DNA from: Streptantibioticus rubrisoli
GTDB lineage: Bacteria; Actinomycetota; Actinomycetes; Streptomycetales; Streptomycetaceae
Direction of reading: 5' to 3'
DNA length: 64,000 nucleotides
NCBI RefSeq assembly: GCF_024436055.1
Contig: NZ_JANFNH010000010.1
Span: 1-64,000, forward strand
The notes beneath the pieces were generated by a model. The model did not search any database. It saw only the letters and a list, made by a program, of their open reading frames with translations, and was not told the origin of the DNA. Positions 54,643 through 63,945 of this stretch are shown here, in pieces; within the stretch, counting starts at the first letter, position 1, and each line of letters opens with the position of its first letter. The position numbers and the translations under genes are program-made.

Positions 54643-54906
54643 ATGTCAGAACCGCCGCCGAAGTCCCAACCGGTCATCACCACCTCCCGGGTGGTGGCGG
54701 CGGTCTGCCTGATTCTCCCGTTCGTCGCCACGCTGTGGGTCAGCTCGTACGCCCGGCCGACCCCGGCCTTCATCGGGATCCCGTTCTTCTACTGGTACCA
54801 GATGGCCTGGGTGGTGATCTCCACCGGTCTCACATCGATCGCCTACGTGCTGATCCGGCGCGAGGAGCGCGCGCGGCGGGCCGAGGATTCGGAGGGGGCG
54901 GCATGA
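54643..54906 (+). CDS. DUF3311 membrane protein
   Basis: An 87-residue protein with two transmembrane helices (VVAAVCLILPFVATLWV and FFYWYQMAWVVISTGLTSIAYVLI). DUF3311 proteins are typically encoded just before SSS-family transporters and are thought to assist them. The stop overlaps the transporter start (ATGA). A GGGGAG ribosome site is present. Confidence 0.92.
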   Translation: MSEPPPKSQPVITTSRVVAAVCLILPFVATLWVSSYARPTPAFIGIPFFYWYQMAWVVISTGLTSIAYVLIRREERARRAEDSEGAA

Positions 54907-56561
54907 AGCACGGGGTCAACGGGGTGGCGCTCACCGTCTTCGTCGTCTTCTTCCTGCTGGTCACCGTGCTCGGCTTCCTCGCCGCCCGCTGGCGGCGCGC
55001 CGAGAACGCCCTGCACCTGGACGAATGGGGGCTCGGCGGACGCAGCTTCGGTACCTGGATCACCTGGTTCCTGCTGGGCGGTGACCTCTACACCGCCTAC
55101 ACGTTCGTCGCGGTTCCGGCGGCGGTCTATGCCGCGGGCGCCTCCGGGTTCTTCGCGGTGCCGTACACCATCCTCGTCTACCCGATGATCTTCTGCTTCC
55201 TGCCCCGGCTGTGGTCGGTCGCCAGGAGCCGCGGCTACGTGACGCCGTCGGACTTCGTCAGGGGGCGCTACGGATCGCGGGGCCTGTCGCTGGCGGTGGC
55301 GGTGACCGGCATCCTCGCCACGATGCCGTACATCGCCCTGCAACTGGTCGGCATCCAGGCGGTGTTGGACGTGATGGGAGTCGGCGGCGGCGCGTCCACC
55401 AACTGGTTCGTCAAGGATCTTCCGCTACTGATCGCCTTCGCGGTACTGGCCGCGTACACCTACTCCTCCGGGCTGCGCGCGCCCGCGCTGATCGCGTTCG
55501 TCAAGGACGCGCTGATCTACATCGTCATCGCGGTGGCCATCATCTACATCCCGATTCGACTGGGCGGTTTCCAGCACATCTTCCACTCGGCGAGCCAGGC
55601 GTACGCCAAGGTCAACCCGGCGACCGGAAAGCCGCGCGGTGAATTGGTGAGCAGCGCCAAGAACCAGTGGGCCTACGCCACGTTGGCGCTGGGCTCCGCG
55701 CTCGCGTTGTTCATGTATCCGCACTCGATCACCGCCACCCTCTCCAGCCGCAGCCGCAACGTGGTGCGCCGCAACACCACCATCCTGCCGCTGTACTCGG
55801 TGATGCTGGGGTTGCTGGCGATGCTCGGCTTCATGGCGATCGCCGACGGGGTGGGCAAGGGAGTCAAGGGCTACAACGCCCAGTTGGCCATTCCGCAGCT
55901 GTTCTCCAACATGTTCCCGTCGTGGTTCGCGGGGCTGTCCTTCGCGGCGATCGGAATCGGCGCGCTGGTTCCCGCGGCGATCATGTCCATCGCCGCCGCG
56001 AACCTTTTCACCCGCAATGTGTACAAGGATTTCCTGCGGCCGAACGCCACCCCCGAGCAGGAGACCAGGGTCTCCAAACTGGTCTCGCTGGTGGTCAAGG
56101 TCGGGGCGCTGGTCTTCGTGCTCACCATGGACAAGACGGTGGCCATCAACTTCCAGTTGCTGGGCGGCATCTGGATCCTGCAGACCTTCCCGGCGATCGT
56201 CGCGGGCCTTTACACCCGGTGGTTCCACCGCTGGGCGCTGCTGGCGGGCTGGCTGGTCGGCATGGCGTACGGGACGTGGGCGGCGTGGACGGTGGCCAGC
56301 CCGACCCAGGCGCACTTCGGGGGCAGTTCCAAGCTGATCCCGGGCATCGGGCAGATCGGCTACATCGGCTTGACCGCGTTCGTGCTGAACGTGGCGGTCG
56401 CGGTCGTGCTCACCGTCGCGTTCAAGGCCCTGGGCACACCCGACGGGGTGGATGAGACCGCCCCGTCGGACTACACGGCCGAGGGGCCGCGGCCCGCGGC
56501 ACGGGAGCAACTGCCCCCGCACGGCGACGAGTTGCCACCGGTGCCCACCGGCGGACATTAG
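54903..56561 (+). CDS. sodium:solute symporter family (MctP/MctC-like) monocarboxylate transporter
   Basis: A 552-residue SSS transporter with about 13 transmembrane helices. N-terminal helix, then the AGGLGGR-like segment (GLGGRSFGTWITWFLLGGD), and a long Pro-rich C-terminal tail. Close families carry monocarboxylates such as pyruvate, lactate or acetate. Translation is coupled to the DUF3311 gene upstream. Control is probably through the palindrome at the operon promoter. Confidence 0.92.
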   Translation: MKHGVNGVALTVFVVFFLLVTVLGFLAARWRRAENALHLDEWGLGGRSFGTWITWFLLGGDLYTAYTFVAVPAAVYAAGASGFFAVPYTILVYPMIFCFLPRLWSVARSRGYVTPSDFVRGRYGSRGLSLAVAVTGILATMPYIALQLVGIQAVLDVMGVGGGASTNWFVKDLPLLIAFAVLAAYTYSSGLRAPALIAFVKDALIYIVIAVAIIYIPIRLGGFQHIFHSASQAYAKVNPATGKPRGELVSSAKNQWAYATLALGSALALFMYPHSITATLSSRSRNVVRRNTTILPLYSVMLGLLAMLGFMAIADGVGKGVKGYNAQLAIPQLFSNMFPSWFAGLSFAAIGIGALVPAAIMSIAAANLFTRNVYKDFLRPNATPEQETRVSKLVSLVVKVGALVFVLTMDKTVAINFQLLGGIWILQTFPAIVAGLYTRWFHRWALLAGWLVGMAYGTWAAWTVASPTQAHFGGSSKLIPGIGQIGYIGLTAFVLNVAVAVVLTVAFKALGTPDGVDETAPSDYTAEGPRPAAREQLPPHGDELPPVPTGGH

Positions 56562-56631
56562 GGAGCCGGGGGGCAAAGCCCCAACTCCCCCGTCGCGGCG
56601 GATTGTCGGACCCCTGCGGCACACTGCCAGC

Positions 56632-57132
56632 ATGGACATCATCATCCGCCCCGCCCGCCCCGAGGAACTGGACACCGTGGGCGAACTCACCGCCCGCACC
56701 TACGTTGACGAGGGCCTGCTGGCCCGAGGCGCCGACAGCCCCTACGTGGCCGTGCTGCGTGACGCCCGGCACCGGGCCGAGCACGCCGAGGTCCTGGTGG
56801 CCGTGGACGCGGTGAGCGACGAGGTGCTGGGCTCCGTGGCGTTCGCCGCACCCGGCACCGAGTACGCGGAGTTGGCGCTGCCCGGCGAGGGCGAGTTCCG
56901 GATGCTCGTGGTGGCGCCCACCGCGCGACGGCGGGGCGCCGCCGAGCAGTTGGTGCGCGCGTGCCTGGACCGGGCGCGGGAGTTGGGGCTGCGACGGGTC
57001 GTCATATCCAGCGGCCAGAAAATGACCGCCGCCCACCGGCTGTACGGCAGGCTCGGCTTCCGGCGCACCCCGGAGCGGGACTGGGAAGTGGGGCCCGGCG
57101 CCGTGCTGTGGACGTTCGCGGTGGAACTGTAG
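56632..57132 (+). CDS. GNAT family N-acetyltransferase
   Basis: A 166-residue acetyltransferase with the acetyl-CoA loop VAPTARRRGAAEQLVRACL and a C-terminal GRLGFRRTPERDW. Substrate unknown. A CACACT box lies 6 bases before the ATG and no ribosome site is visible, a leaderless arrangement. Long open frames upstream run back into the transporter gene and are rejected. Confidence 0.9.
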   Translation: MDIIIRPARPEELDTVGELTARTYVDEGLLARGADSPYVAVLRDARHRAEHAEVLVAVDAVSDEVLGSVAFAAPGTEYAELALPGEGEFRMLVVAPTARRRGAAEQLVRACLDRARELGLRRVVISSGQKMTAAHRLYGRLGFRRTPERDWEVGPGAVLWTFAVEL

Positions 57133-57175
57133 CCACTTTGGCGCCGGAACTCCAGTTCCATTTTCCTGCCTCCCG

Positions 57176-57222
57176 ACACAACATCTAGGGGCGGCTCGGG
57201 CATGCGGCACTAGATGTATGCT
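57176..57222. promoter_or_regulatory. candidate NrdR boxes upstream of nrdAB
   Basis: ACACAACATCTAGGGG (57176-57191) and GCACTAGATGTATGCT (57207-57222) contain a perfect 8-bp inverted repeat, ACATCTAG/CTAGATGT. Their centres are 31 bases apart, about three helical turns. They resemble the NrdR consensus acaCwAtATaTwgtgt at ~12 and ~10 of 16 positions. Confidence 0.55.
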
Positions 57223-57360
57223 CGTCACCGCTGTCGCCACAGGGGAAGCGAGGGGGTACCGCCCACGCCCTTAAGGCGTGGGGGAGTGAGTCCGGGACTG
57301 CCCCGCAACGGTGTGCGGGTGCCCAGGCGTACCCGTGAGTCCGACGACCTGCCGACGGCG
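57223..57360 (+). promoter_or_regulatory. cobalamin (B12) riboswitch upstream of nrdAB
   Basis: The leader carries the conserved parts of the B12 riboswitch in order: a GGGGAA-containing start, a core reading CCCCGCAACGG near 57301-57311, and the B12-box-like GAGTCCGACGACCTGCCGAC near 57337-57356. The expression platform lies between here and the nrdA start, with CCGGAC/GTCCGG pairing. In S. coelicolor the class Ia nrdAB operon is known to be under a B12 riboswitch. Confidence 0.88.
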
Positions 57361-57520
57361 CACCCTCCGGACTGCCCGGAGACGGTGCTGTGTTGTCCGG
57401 GCCTCGCGGGTTGGGCCGGCGGACGCGATACGGGGTGCCCCTGGCCGGTCTCGGTGCGGGCTGCCCGTGCGCGCCCGCGCTCCTCCCGCGTCGCCGCCGC
57501 TACGAGGGAGAGAGACCACC

Positions 57521-59884
57521 GTGACCATCGCGCCCGCAGACCCCGAGTCAGCCATCGCCTCTGGCTCGGAGGCCGAACCAGGCACGGAACTGCTCCGGGT
57601 CCTCACGGAGTTGACCGCCGATCTCCCGGACACCGCTCCCGGACGGGTGGCCGCCGCCGCCCTGCGCGGACGGCATGCCGGTTCCGACGAGGCGGAGCTG
57701 CGCGCGCTGGCCACCGAGGCGGCCGCCGGGCTGATCTCCGAGGACCCGCAGTACAGCCGTCTGGCGGCCCGGCTGTTGGCCCGGGCGATCACCGAGGAGG
57801 CGGCTGGCCAGGGGGTGACCACGTTCACCGAGTCGATCGCCACCGGCCACCGCGAGGGCCTGATCGCCGACGGCACCGCCGCGTTCGTCCGCGCCCACGC
57901 CGATCGCCTCGACGCGCTGGTCGACCCCGAAGGCGACGACCGCTTCGGCTACTTCGGGCTGCGCACCCTGCACAGCCGCTACCTGCTGCGGCACCCCATC
58001 ACCCGGCAGGTCATCGAGACCCCGCAGCACTTCATGCTCCGCGTCGCCTGCGGTCTGGCGGAGAACGAGTCGCCAGGCGCACTGGACGAGGTCGCCTCGC
58101 TCTACCGGCTGATGAGCCGCCTGGACTACCTGCCCAGCTCACCGACGCTGTTCAACTCCGGTACCCGGCACCCCCAGATGTCGTCCTGCTACCTGCTGGA
58201 CTCCCCGCTGGACGAGCTGGACTCGATCTACGAGCGCTACCACCAGGTCGCCCGGCTGTCCAAGCACGCGGGCGGCATCGGGCTGCCGTACTCCCGCATC
58301 CGCTCCCGTGGTTCGCTGATCCGCGGCACCAACGGGCACTCCAACGGCATCGTGCCGTTCCTGCGCACCCTCGACGCCTCGGTCGCCGCGGTCAACCAGG
58401 GCGGCCGTCGCAAGGGCGCGGCCTGTGTCTACCTGGAGACCTGGCACGCGGACATCGAGGAGTTCCTGGAGCTGCGGGACAACACCGGTGAGGACGCCCG
58501 CCGTACCCACAACCTCAACCTCGCGCACTGGATCCCGGACGAGTTCATGCGCCGGGTCGAGGCGGACGCCGAGTGGTCGCTGTTCTCCCCCTCCGACGTG
58601 CCCGACCTGGTCGACCTGTGGGGCGAGGAGTTCGACGCCGCGTACCGCGAGGCCGAGGCGGCGGGACGCTTCGTCAAGCGGGTACCGGCGCGCCAGCTGT
58701 ACGCCCGGATGATGCGCACGCTCGCGCAGACCGGCAACGGCTGGATGACGTTCAAGGACGCCTCCAACCGCACCGCCAACCAGACCGCCGAGCCGGGCCG
58801 GGTGGTGCACTCGTCCAACCTGTGCACCGAGATCCTGGAGGTGACCGACGACGGCGAGACCGCGGTGTGCAACCTCGGCTCGGTCAACCTGGCTGCCCAC
58901 CTGGGCACCGACGGCGCGATGGACTGGGAGCGGCTGGACGCCACCGTGCGGACCGCGGTGACCTTCCTGGACCGGGTGGTGGACATCAACTTCTACCCGA
59001 CCGAGCAGGCCGCCGCCTCCAACCAGCGCTGGCGCCCGGTGGGGTTGGGCGTGATGGGCCTGCAGGACGTGTTCTTCGCGCTGCGGCTGCCGTTCGACTC
59101 CGCGGAGGCCAAGGAGCTGTCCACCCGGATCGCCGAGCGGATCATGCTCGCCGCCTACGAGCAGTCCTGCGCGCTGGCCGAGCGGCACGGCCCGCACCCG
59201 GCCTGGTCCGAGACCCGCGCCGCCCGCGGGGTGCTGCACCCCGACCACTACGACACCACCGAGCACTGGCCGCGGCGCTGGGCCGAGCTGCGCGCCCGGA
59301 TGGCCCGCTCCGGCATGCGCAACTCGCTGCTGCTGGCCATCGCGCCGACCGCGACCATCGCCTCGATCGCGGGTGTCTACGAGTGCATCGAGCCGCAGGT
59401 CTCCAACCTGTTCAAGCGCGAGACGCTCAGCGGGGAGTTCCTCCAGGTCAACTCCTACCTGGTGGCCGACCTGAAGAAGCTCGGCGTGTGGGACGCCGCC
59501 ACCCGTGAGGCGCTGCGGGAGTCCAACGGCTCGGTGCAGGAGCTCAGTTGGCTGCCCGAGGACGTACGGTCGCTGTACCGCACCGCCTGGGAGATCCCGC
59601 AGCGTGCGCTGATCGACATGGCCGCGGCGCGTACCGCGTACCTGGACCAGAGCCAGTCGCTCAACCTGTTCATGGCGTCGCCCACCATCGGCAAGCTCAG
59701 CTCGATGTACGCCTACGCCTGGAAGCAGGGCCTGAAGACCACGTACTACCTGCGCTCACGCCCGGCGACCAGGATCGCCCGCGCCGCGTCCGGCGCCGCG
59801 CAGAGCGTCCCCGCCCAGCCGACCGCCGAGGAAGCGGTCGCCTGCTCCCTGGAAAACCCCGAGTCCTGCGAGGCCTGCCAGTAA
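57521..59884 (+). CDS. nrdA: class Ia ribonucleotide reductase large subunit
   Basis: A 787-residue catalytic subunit that reduces ribonucleoside diphosphates. An N-terminal ATP-cone-like region is weak; conserved segments include LPSSPTLFNSGT, SSCYLLDSPLDELDSI, NLCTEILEV and AVCNLGSVNL, and IAPTATIASIAGVYE (the radical-transfer region). The C-terminal redox pair is CEACQ. The GTG follows AGGGAGAG. Its expression should fall when B12 is available, when the B12-dependent class II enzyme takes over. It overlaps nrdB by one base (TAATG). Confidence 0.96.
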   Translation: MTIAPADPESAIASGSEAEPGTELLRVLTELTADLPDTAPGRVAAAALRGRHAGSDEAELRALATEAAAGLISEDPQYSRLAARLLARAITEEAAGQGVTTFTESIATGHREGLIADGTAAFVRAHADRLDALVDPEGDDRFGYFGLRTLHSRYLLRHPITRQVIETPQHFMLRVACGLAENESPGALDEVASLYRLMSRLDYLPSSPTLFNSGTRHPQMSSCYLLDSPLDELDSIYERYHQVARLSKHAGGIGLPYSRIRSRGSLIRGTNGHSNGIVPFLRTLDASVAAVNQGGRRKGAACVYLETWHADIEEFLELRDNTGEDARRTHNLNLAHWIPDEFMRRVEADAEWSLFSPSDVPDLVDLWGEEFDAAYREAEAAGRFVKRVPARQLYARMMRTLAQTGNGWMTFKDASNRTANQTAEPGRVVHSSNLCTEILEVTDDGETAVCNLGSVNLAAHLGTDGAMDWERLDATVRTAVTFLDRVVDINFYPTEQAAASNQRWRPVGLGVMGLQDVFFALRLPFDSAEAKELSTRIAERIMLAAYEQSCALAERHGPHPAWSETRAARGVLHPDHYDTTEHWPRRWAELRARMARSGMRNSLLLAIAPTATIASIAGVYECIEPQVSNLFKRETLSGEFLQVNSYLVADLKKLGVWDAATREALRESNGSVQELSWLPEDVRSLYRTAWEIPQRALIDMAAARTAYLDQSQSLNLFMASPTIGKLSSMYAYAWKQGLKTTYYLRSRPATRIARAASGAAQSVPAQPTAEEAVACSLENPESCEACQ

Positions 59885-60903
59885 TGCCTGACGAGAACAA
59901 GCCGAAGAACCTGCTCGACCCGGGCTTCGAACTCACCCTGCGCCCCATGCGCTACCCGGACTTCTACGAGCACTACCGCAACGCGATCAAGAACACCTGG
60001 CACGTGGAGGAGGTCGACCTCCACTCCGACGTGGCGGACCTGGCCAAACTCTCCCCGGGGGAGCAGCACCTGATCAGCCGCCTGGTGGCGTTCTTCGCCA
60101 CCGGTGACTCGATCGTCGCCAACAACCTGGTGCTGACGCTCTACAAGCACATCAACTCCCCCGAGGCACGGCTGTACCTGTCGCGCCAGCTGTTCGAGGA
60201 GGCGGTGCACGTCCAGTTCTATCTGACCCTGCTGGACACCTACCTGCCGGACCACGACGACCGGGCGGCGGCCTTCGCAGCGGTGGAGAACATCCCGTCG
60301 ATCCGCGAGAAGGCGCAGTTCTGCTTCAAGTGGATGGACTCGGTCGAGCAGATCGACCGGCTGCGCACCAAGGAGGAGCGCCGCCGCTTCCTGCTCAACC
60401 TGATCTGCTTCGCGGCCTGCATCGAGGGCCTGTTCTTCTACGGCGCCTTCGCCTACGTCTACTGGTTCCGCTCCCGCGGCCTGCTGCACGGCCTGGCGAC
60501 CGGCACCAACTGGGTGTTCCGCGACGAGTCGATGCACATGGACTTCGCCTTCCAGGTGGTGGACACCGTCCGGGAGGAGGAGCCGGACCTGTTCGACGAG
60601 GACATGGGCAAGCAGGTCACCGCGATGCTGGAGGAGGCGGTGGAGGCCGAGCTGCAGTTCGCCCGCGACCTGTGTGGGGACGGTCTGCCGGGGATGAACA
60701 CCGAGTCCATGCGCGAGTACCTGCAGGCCGTCGCCGACCAGCGACTGGCCCGGTTGGGCCTGCCGGTCCGCTACGGCTCGCAGAACCCGTTCTCCTTCAT
60801 GGAGTTGCAGAACGTCCAGGAGCTGACGAACTTCTTCGAGCGCCGTGCCTCCGCCTACCAGATGGCGGTGGAGGGCTCGGTGTCGTTCGACGACGAGTTC
60901 TGA
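59884..60903 (+). CDS. nrdB: class Ia ribonucleotide reductase small subunit
   Basis: A 339-residue dimetal subunit that generates the radical for NrdA. Metal ligands and the radical Tyr are all present: Asp in FFATGDSIV; Glu, His and Tyr in FEEAVHVQFY (Tyr seven residues after Glu, as in E. coli Y122); Glu in CIEGLFFYG; Glu and His in FRDESMHMD. The start is coupled to the nrdA stop. A hairpin follows the stop. Confidence 0.97.
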   Translation: MPDENKPKNLLDPGFELTLRPMRYPDFYEHYRNAIKNTWHVEEVDLHSDVADLAKLSPGEQHLISRLVAFFATGDSIVANNLVLTLYKHINSPEARLYLSRQLFEEAVHVQFYLTLLDTYLPDHDDRAAAFAAVENIPSIREKAQFCFKWMDSVEQIDRLRTKEERRRFLLNLICFAACIEGLFFYGAFAYVYWFRSRGLLHGLATGTNWVFRDESMHMDFAFQVVDTVREEEPDLFDEDMGKQVTAMLEEAVEAELQFARDLCGDGLPGMNTESMREYLQAVADQRLARLGLPVRYGSQNPFSFMELQNVQELTNFFERRASAYQMAVEGSVSFDDEF

Positions 60904-60913
60904 TCCCTCGCTG

Positions 60914-60948
60914 CGAGGCCCGTGTCCGGTCAGCGGACGCGGGCCTCG
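60914..60948. terminator. bidirectional terminator after nrdB
   Basis: A 15-bp stem with one G-T pair (CGAGGCCCGTGTCCG and CGGACGCGGGCCTCG around GTCAG). It overlaps the last codons of the convergent gene. Confidence 0.8.
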
Positions 60949-61523
60949 TTCGGGGTGCAGGCGCGGATGTCGGTGGTGTTGCGGGTGCGAACTCCCGGCA
61001 GCCAGCCGCGCGTTCCCTCCGGTGTGCTCACCAGGTACCAGCGGGTGGACGTGATGCCGCTCTCGTCCTGTACCAGGGTGCCGTCGATGATCACGCAGAT
61101 CGCGGCCAGCCGGTCACCGTGCCAGACCTTGCCCGCCGAGTTGGCGGCGGAGGCGTAGGGCGCGTAGGGGTCGCGGGCCAGCCGCAGCGCGCACTCCATG
61201 GTGCGCAGCGGCTCGCAGGGCGTCTCCGCGTTGTAGACGGTCAGCGTCGCCGCCGGTGCCGGTACGGCGGGCGGCGACTGTCCCGAGCGCTCCAACCACC
61301 AGGCGCCCACGGCGATCAGCGCGACGGCCGCCACGATCGCCGCCGCCGACACGGCCGCGTACCACGCCCGCCGCCGCTGCCCGGGTTGGCGGGCAGGTGC
61401 CGTGGTGGGCGGTGTACTGACCCGCTCCCACAGCCCGGCGGGCGGGACGATCTCCTGGTCCGCGGCGCGCAGGCGGTCCCGTAACGCCGCCGCGATGTCG
61501 TCGTGCGCTGTGTTGCGGCCCAT
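60930..61523 (-). CDS. single-pass membrane protein next to a sigma factor (possible anti-sigma)
   Basis: A 197-residue protein. A cytoplasmic N-terminal ~50 residues (AAALRDRLRAADQEIVPPAGLWERV) is followed by one transmembrane helix (AAVSAAAIVAAVALIAVGAWW) and an extracytoplasmic SH3-like domain (VWHGDRLAAICVIIDG, RGWLPGVRT). It lies 25 bases downstream of a sigma factor gene on the same strand, the usual place for an anti-sigma factor, but no zinc anti-sigma motif is present. Ribosome site GCGGGAGG. Confidence 0.75.
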   Translation of the reverse strand: MGRNTAHDDIAAALRDRLRAADQEIVPPAGLWERVSTPPTTAPARQPGQRRRAWYAAVSAAAIVAAVALIAVGAWWLERSGQSPPAVPAPAATLTVYNAETPCEPLRTMECALRLARDPYAPYASAANSAGKVWHGDRLAAICVIIDGTLVQDESGITSTRWYLVSTPEGTRGWLPGVRTRNTTDIRACTPNEARVR

Positions 61524-61548
61524 GGTCCTCCCGCCCTTCCGGGGCTCA

Positions 61549-62055
61549 CTACTGGTGGTCTGCCAGCAGGCGCCGCAGTTTGTCCAACGCCCGCGCGCGG
61601 GACCGGGAGACGGTCCCGCGGTGCAGCTTCAGCGCCTCGGCCGCCTGGTCAATGGTGTACCCGTCCAGGTCGATGAGTATGACGACGCCCGCCTGCCGAA
61701 CCGACAACCGGCCCAGCAGGCGCACCGCTTCGAGCTCGGCGGCGCGCTCCTCGAACCCACCGTCCCAGCCCTCGGCGCACGGCTCCCTCGGCTCGGCCAC
61801 CAGCACCTGCTTGCTGCCGCGCCGGTAGCCGTCGCGCACCACGCTCACCAGCGTGCTGAACGCGTAGGCGTACGGCTCCGGATGCGCTAGGAGCCGCTGT
61901 GGCTTGCCCACCAGCTTGAGGTACGCCTCGTGGACCGCGTCCTCGGCCGCGTGCGACCCGGTCAACAGCACCGCCCTGCGGTACAGCCGGGGCAGCAGCG
62001 CGCAGAAGACCTCGTCGAACGACGACCGTAACTCCTCGTCGGGGCAACTGGTCAT
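61549..62055 (-). CDS. ECF-like sigma-70 family sigma factor
   Basis: A 168-residue sigma factor with region 2 (SSFDEVFCALLPRLYRRAVLLTGSHAAEDAVHEAYLKLV) and region 4 (VRQAGVVILIDLDGYTIDQAAEALKLHRGTVSRSRARALDKL). Length and architecture fit the SigE-like (SigJ/ECF) group. The ATG at MTSCPDE has a GGGGGA site some distance upstream. A membrane protein follows at 25 bases and may be its regulator. Confidence 0.87.
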   Translation of the reverse strand: MTSCPDEELRSSFDEVFCALLPRLYRRAVLLTGSHAAEDAVHEAYLKLVGKPQRLLAHPEPYAYAFSTLVSVVRDGYRRGSKQVLVAEPREPCAEGWDGGFEERAAELEAVRLLGRLSVRQAGVVILIDLDGYTIDQAAEALKLHRGTVSRSRARALDKLRRLLADHQ

Positions 62056-62127
62056 GGGCTGCGCATCCCCCAGATCCGTGCGGCCATGACCGCCGCTCCT
62101 CGCGAGTCGCCTCACCGCCGCGGTCGC

Positions 62128-62171
62128 GAAAAAGCTAGCCGGTTCACCTGCCCCTGACGTGCGGGTGAACC
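62128..62171 (-). terminator. Rho-independent terminator of def
   Basis: On the minus strand GGTTCACC and GGTGAACC (extended to 11 bp with one G-T pair) are followed by GGCTAGC and a T run (CTTTTTC). Confidence 0.8.
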
Positions 62172-62204
62172 ACGGATCACCCCATTGGGTGGCGGCCGTA
62201 CCCG

Positions 62205-62831
62205 TCAGTCGTTGGGCACCGTCGCGTACTTGGGGGTGCCCTCGGCCATCTGCCGCAGCACGTCCTTGCGTTCGCGCTTGGAGAGGCGGTCGATGTAGAG
62301 GTAGCCGTTGAGGTGGTCGGTCTCGTGCTGGAGGCAGCGGGCGAAGTAGCCGGAGCCCTGCACGGCGATCGGGTTGCCGTGCATGTCCTGGCCGCGCACC
62401 ACCGCGTAGTCGGGGCGGGCCAGCTCCATGTAGGCGCCGGGGACGGACAGGCAGCCCTCGTTGGAGTCGTCCAACACCCGCCGCTCCGCGGGGAGTTCGT
62501 CGAGCACCGGGTTGACCACATGGCCGACGTGCCGCACACCGTCGTCGTCCGGGCAGTCGTAGACGAAGACCCGCTGGTCCACGCCGATCTGGTTGGCGGC
62601 GAGGCCGACGCCCTCGGCGGCCCGCTGGCTGGCGAACATGTCGTCGATGAGCGCGGCGAGCTTGTCGTCGAACTCGGTCACCGTCTGGCACGGCTTGTGC
62701 AGCACGGGGTTGCCGACCACGGTGATCGGCCGTACCGTGCCGCGCTCGCGGTGAGCCGCTTCCCGGGCCTCGGCGTCCGTGGTGTCGTCGATGAACTCCG
62801 ACCGCTGCTCGGCCTGGTCCTGCTGGGTCAT
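62205..62831 (-). CDS. def: peptide deformylase
   Basis: A 208-residue metallopeptidase that removes the formyl group from nascent proteins. All three motifs are intact: [18 protein letters not shown] and QHETDHLNG (HExxH variant, with Cys and two His as metal ligands). A ~30-residue N-terminal extension is typical of actinobacterial enzymes. The ribosome site (GGAAGG) is rather far from the ATG. Confidence 0.96.
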   Translation of the reverse strand: MTQQDQAEQRSEFIDDTTDAEAREAAHRERGTVRPITVVGNPVLHKPCQTVTEFDDKLAALIDDMFASQRAAEGVGLAANQIGVDQRVFVYDCPDDDGVRHVGHVVNPVLDELPAERRVLDDSNEGCLSVPGAYMELARPDYAVVRGQDMHGNPIAVQGSGYFARCLQHETDHLNGYLYIDRLSKRERKDVLRQMAEGTPKYATVPND

Positions 62832-62918
62832 GGTCTGCGGTGCGCCTTCCTGGTCCTGACGGTTCTGCCAGTCAAGGGTACGGTCACCCGTACGGGCCGG
62901 CGGGTCCGCGCCACGTGA

Positions 62919-63917
62919 TCAGCAGACCTCTTCCAGATCGCGCCAGTCCCGGGTGTCCGGACTGTCCGCCACCCAGCTCTCCAGCAGGCCGCGCACCAGC
63001 CCCGCCGGGGCGGCGATCCCGCACTCGCGCTCCGGCACCCACAGCGCCCCCGGGCTGCGGTGCGACAGATGGCCGGGATGGCCGGGTTCGCCCTTGTCGT
63101 GCGGGTCACGGGAGGCGTCGGAGCCGTCGTCGGTGGGCATCCTGCTCTCCGAGCAGGTGCGGCACAGCAGCCGTACCGAGGACGACCAGTCCTCCGCCGC
63201 GTACCCGGCGTCGGCGGCCAATCGTTCCAGCGCGTCCCGGTCGGCCTCGGTGGCCGCCTCCAGCAGCACCAGCCAGGTCGGCACCGGGGACGGCGCCCAC
63301 AGCTCGATCTCGTCGAAGACCGGGAACGCCCCGCCGTCGGCGGCCACCCGCTCGCCGTGCGGTACGCCGTCGTGCAGCACCACCTCGCCCCAGCGCCGCC
63401 CGGAGGACGGCAGCGGGATGCTCAGCACCTCCAGCCGGGCCGGATCCAGCCTGCGGCCCCACACGACCTCCGCCTCGCCCTCCGGCGACAGCCGCACGGC
63501 GGCGCTGCCCAGCTCCATCCGCACCGGCGCCTCGGAGGACGGGGAGGACGCCGCCGAGGACTGGGCGGCGGGCATCCGCAGGCCGTAGGCCTGCCAGGCG
63601 CGGCGGGCCAGCGGCCAGTCCTGCAGGGCGGTGGCGGCGATGCCGATGTTCCACCAGTCGGGGGCACCGGAGTCACGGTCCAGCAGTGCCACGGCGCGCA
63701 GTCCGGCGGCGCGCGCCTGCTCCCAGTCGTGCCGGAACTTGTGCAGCAGGGCCAGGTTGTACCAGGACTCCGGTAGCCACGGTTCCAGGTCGGCGGCGCG
63801 GGTGAGCAACGCGCCCGCGTCCTCGTAACGCCCGTCGTCGATCAGCGTGAACGCGCGGTCGGTGGCCTGCCGCCACGTGGCGGAGGGCCGGTGCCGCACT
63901 CTGCCGAAGATCCTCAC
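62919..63917 (-). CDS. tetratricopeptide repeat protein
   Basis: A 332-residue protein. Residues ~15-120 are TPR-like helices (RAFTLIDDGRYEDAGALLTRAADLEP, SWYNLALLHKFRHDWEQARA, IGIAATALQDWPLARRAWQAYG). The C-terminal ~180 residues have no recognised domain but include LLCRTCSESRMP and PERECGIAAP. The function is unknown; it is conserved among streptomycetes. The GTG at VRIFGRV follows GGCGGGAATC; the 12-codon longer frame is rejected. Confidence 0.82.
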   Translation of the reverse strand: MRIFGRVRHRPSATWRQATDRAFTLIDDGRYEDAGALLTRAADLEPWLPESWYNLALLHKFRHDWEQARAAGLRAVALLDRDSGAPDWWNIGIAATALQDWPLARRAWQAYGLRMPAAQSSAASSPSSEAPVRMELGSAAVRLSPEGEAEVVWGRRLDPARLEVLSIPLPSSGRRWGEVVLHDGVPHGERVAADGGAFPVFDEIELWAPSPVPTWLVLLEAATEADRDALERLAADAGYAAEDWSSSVRLLCRTCSESRMPTDDGSDASRDPHDKGEPGHPGHLSHRSPGALWVPERECGIAAPAGLVRGLLESWVADSPDTRDWRDLEEVC

Positions 63918-63945
63918 GATTCCCGCCTGCCGGTTGCTCGTCCTG

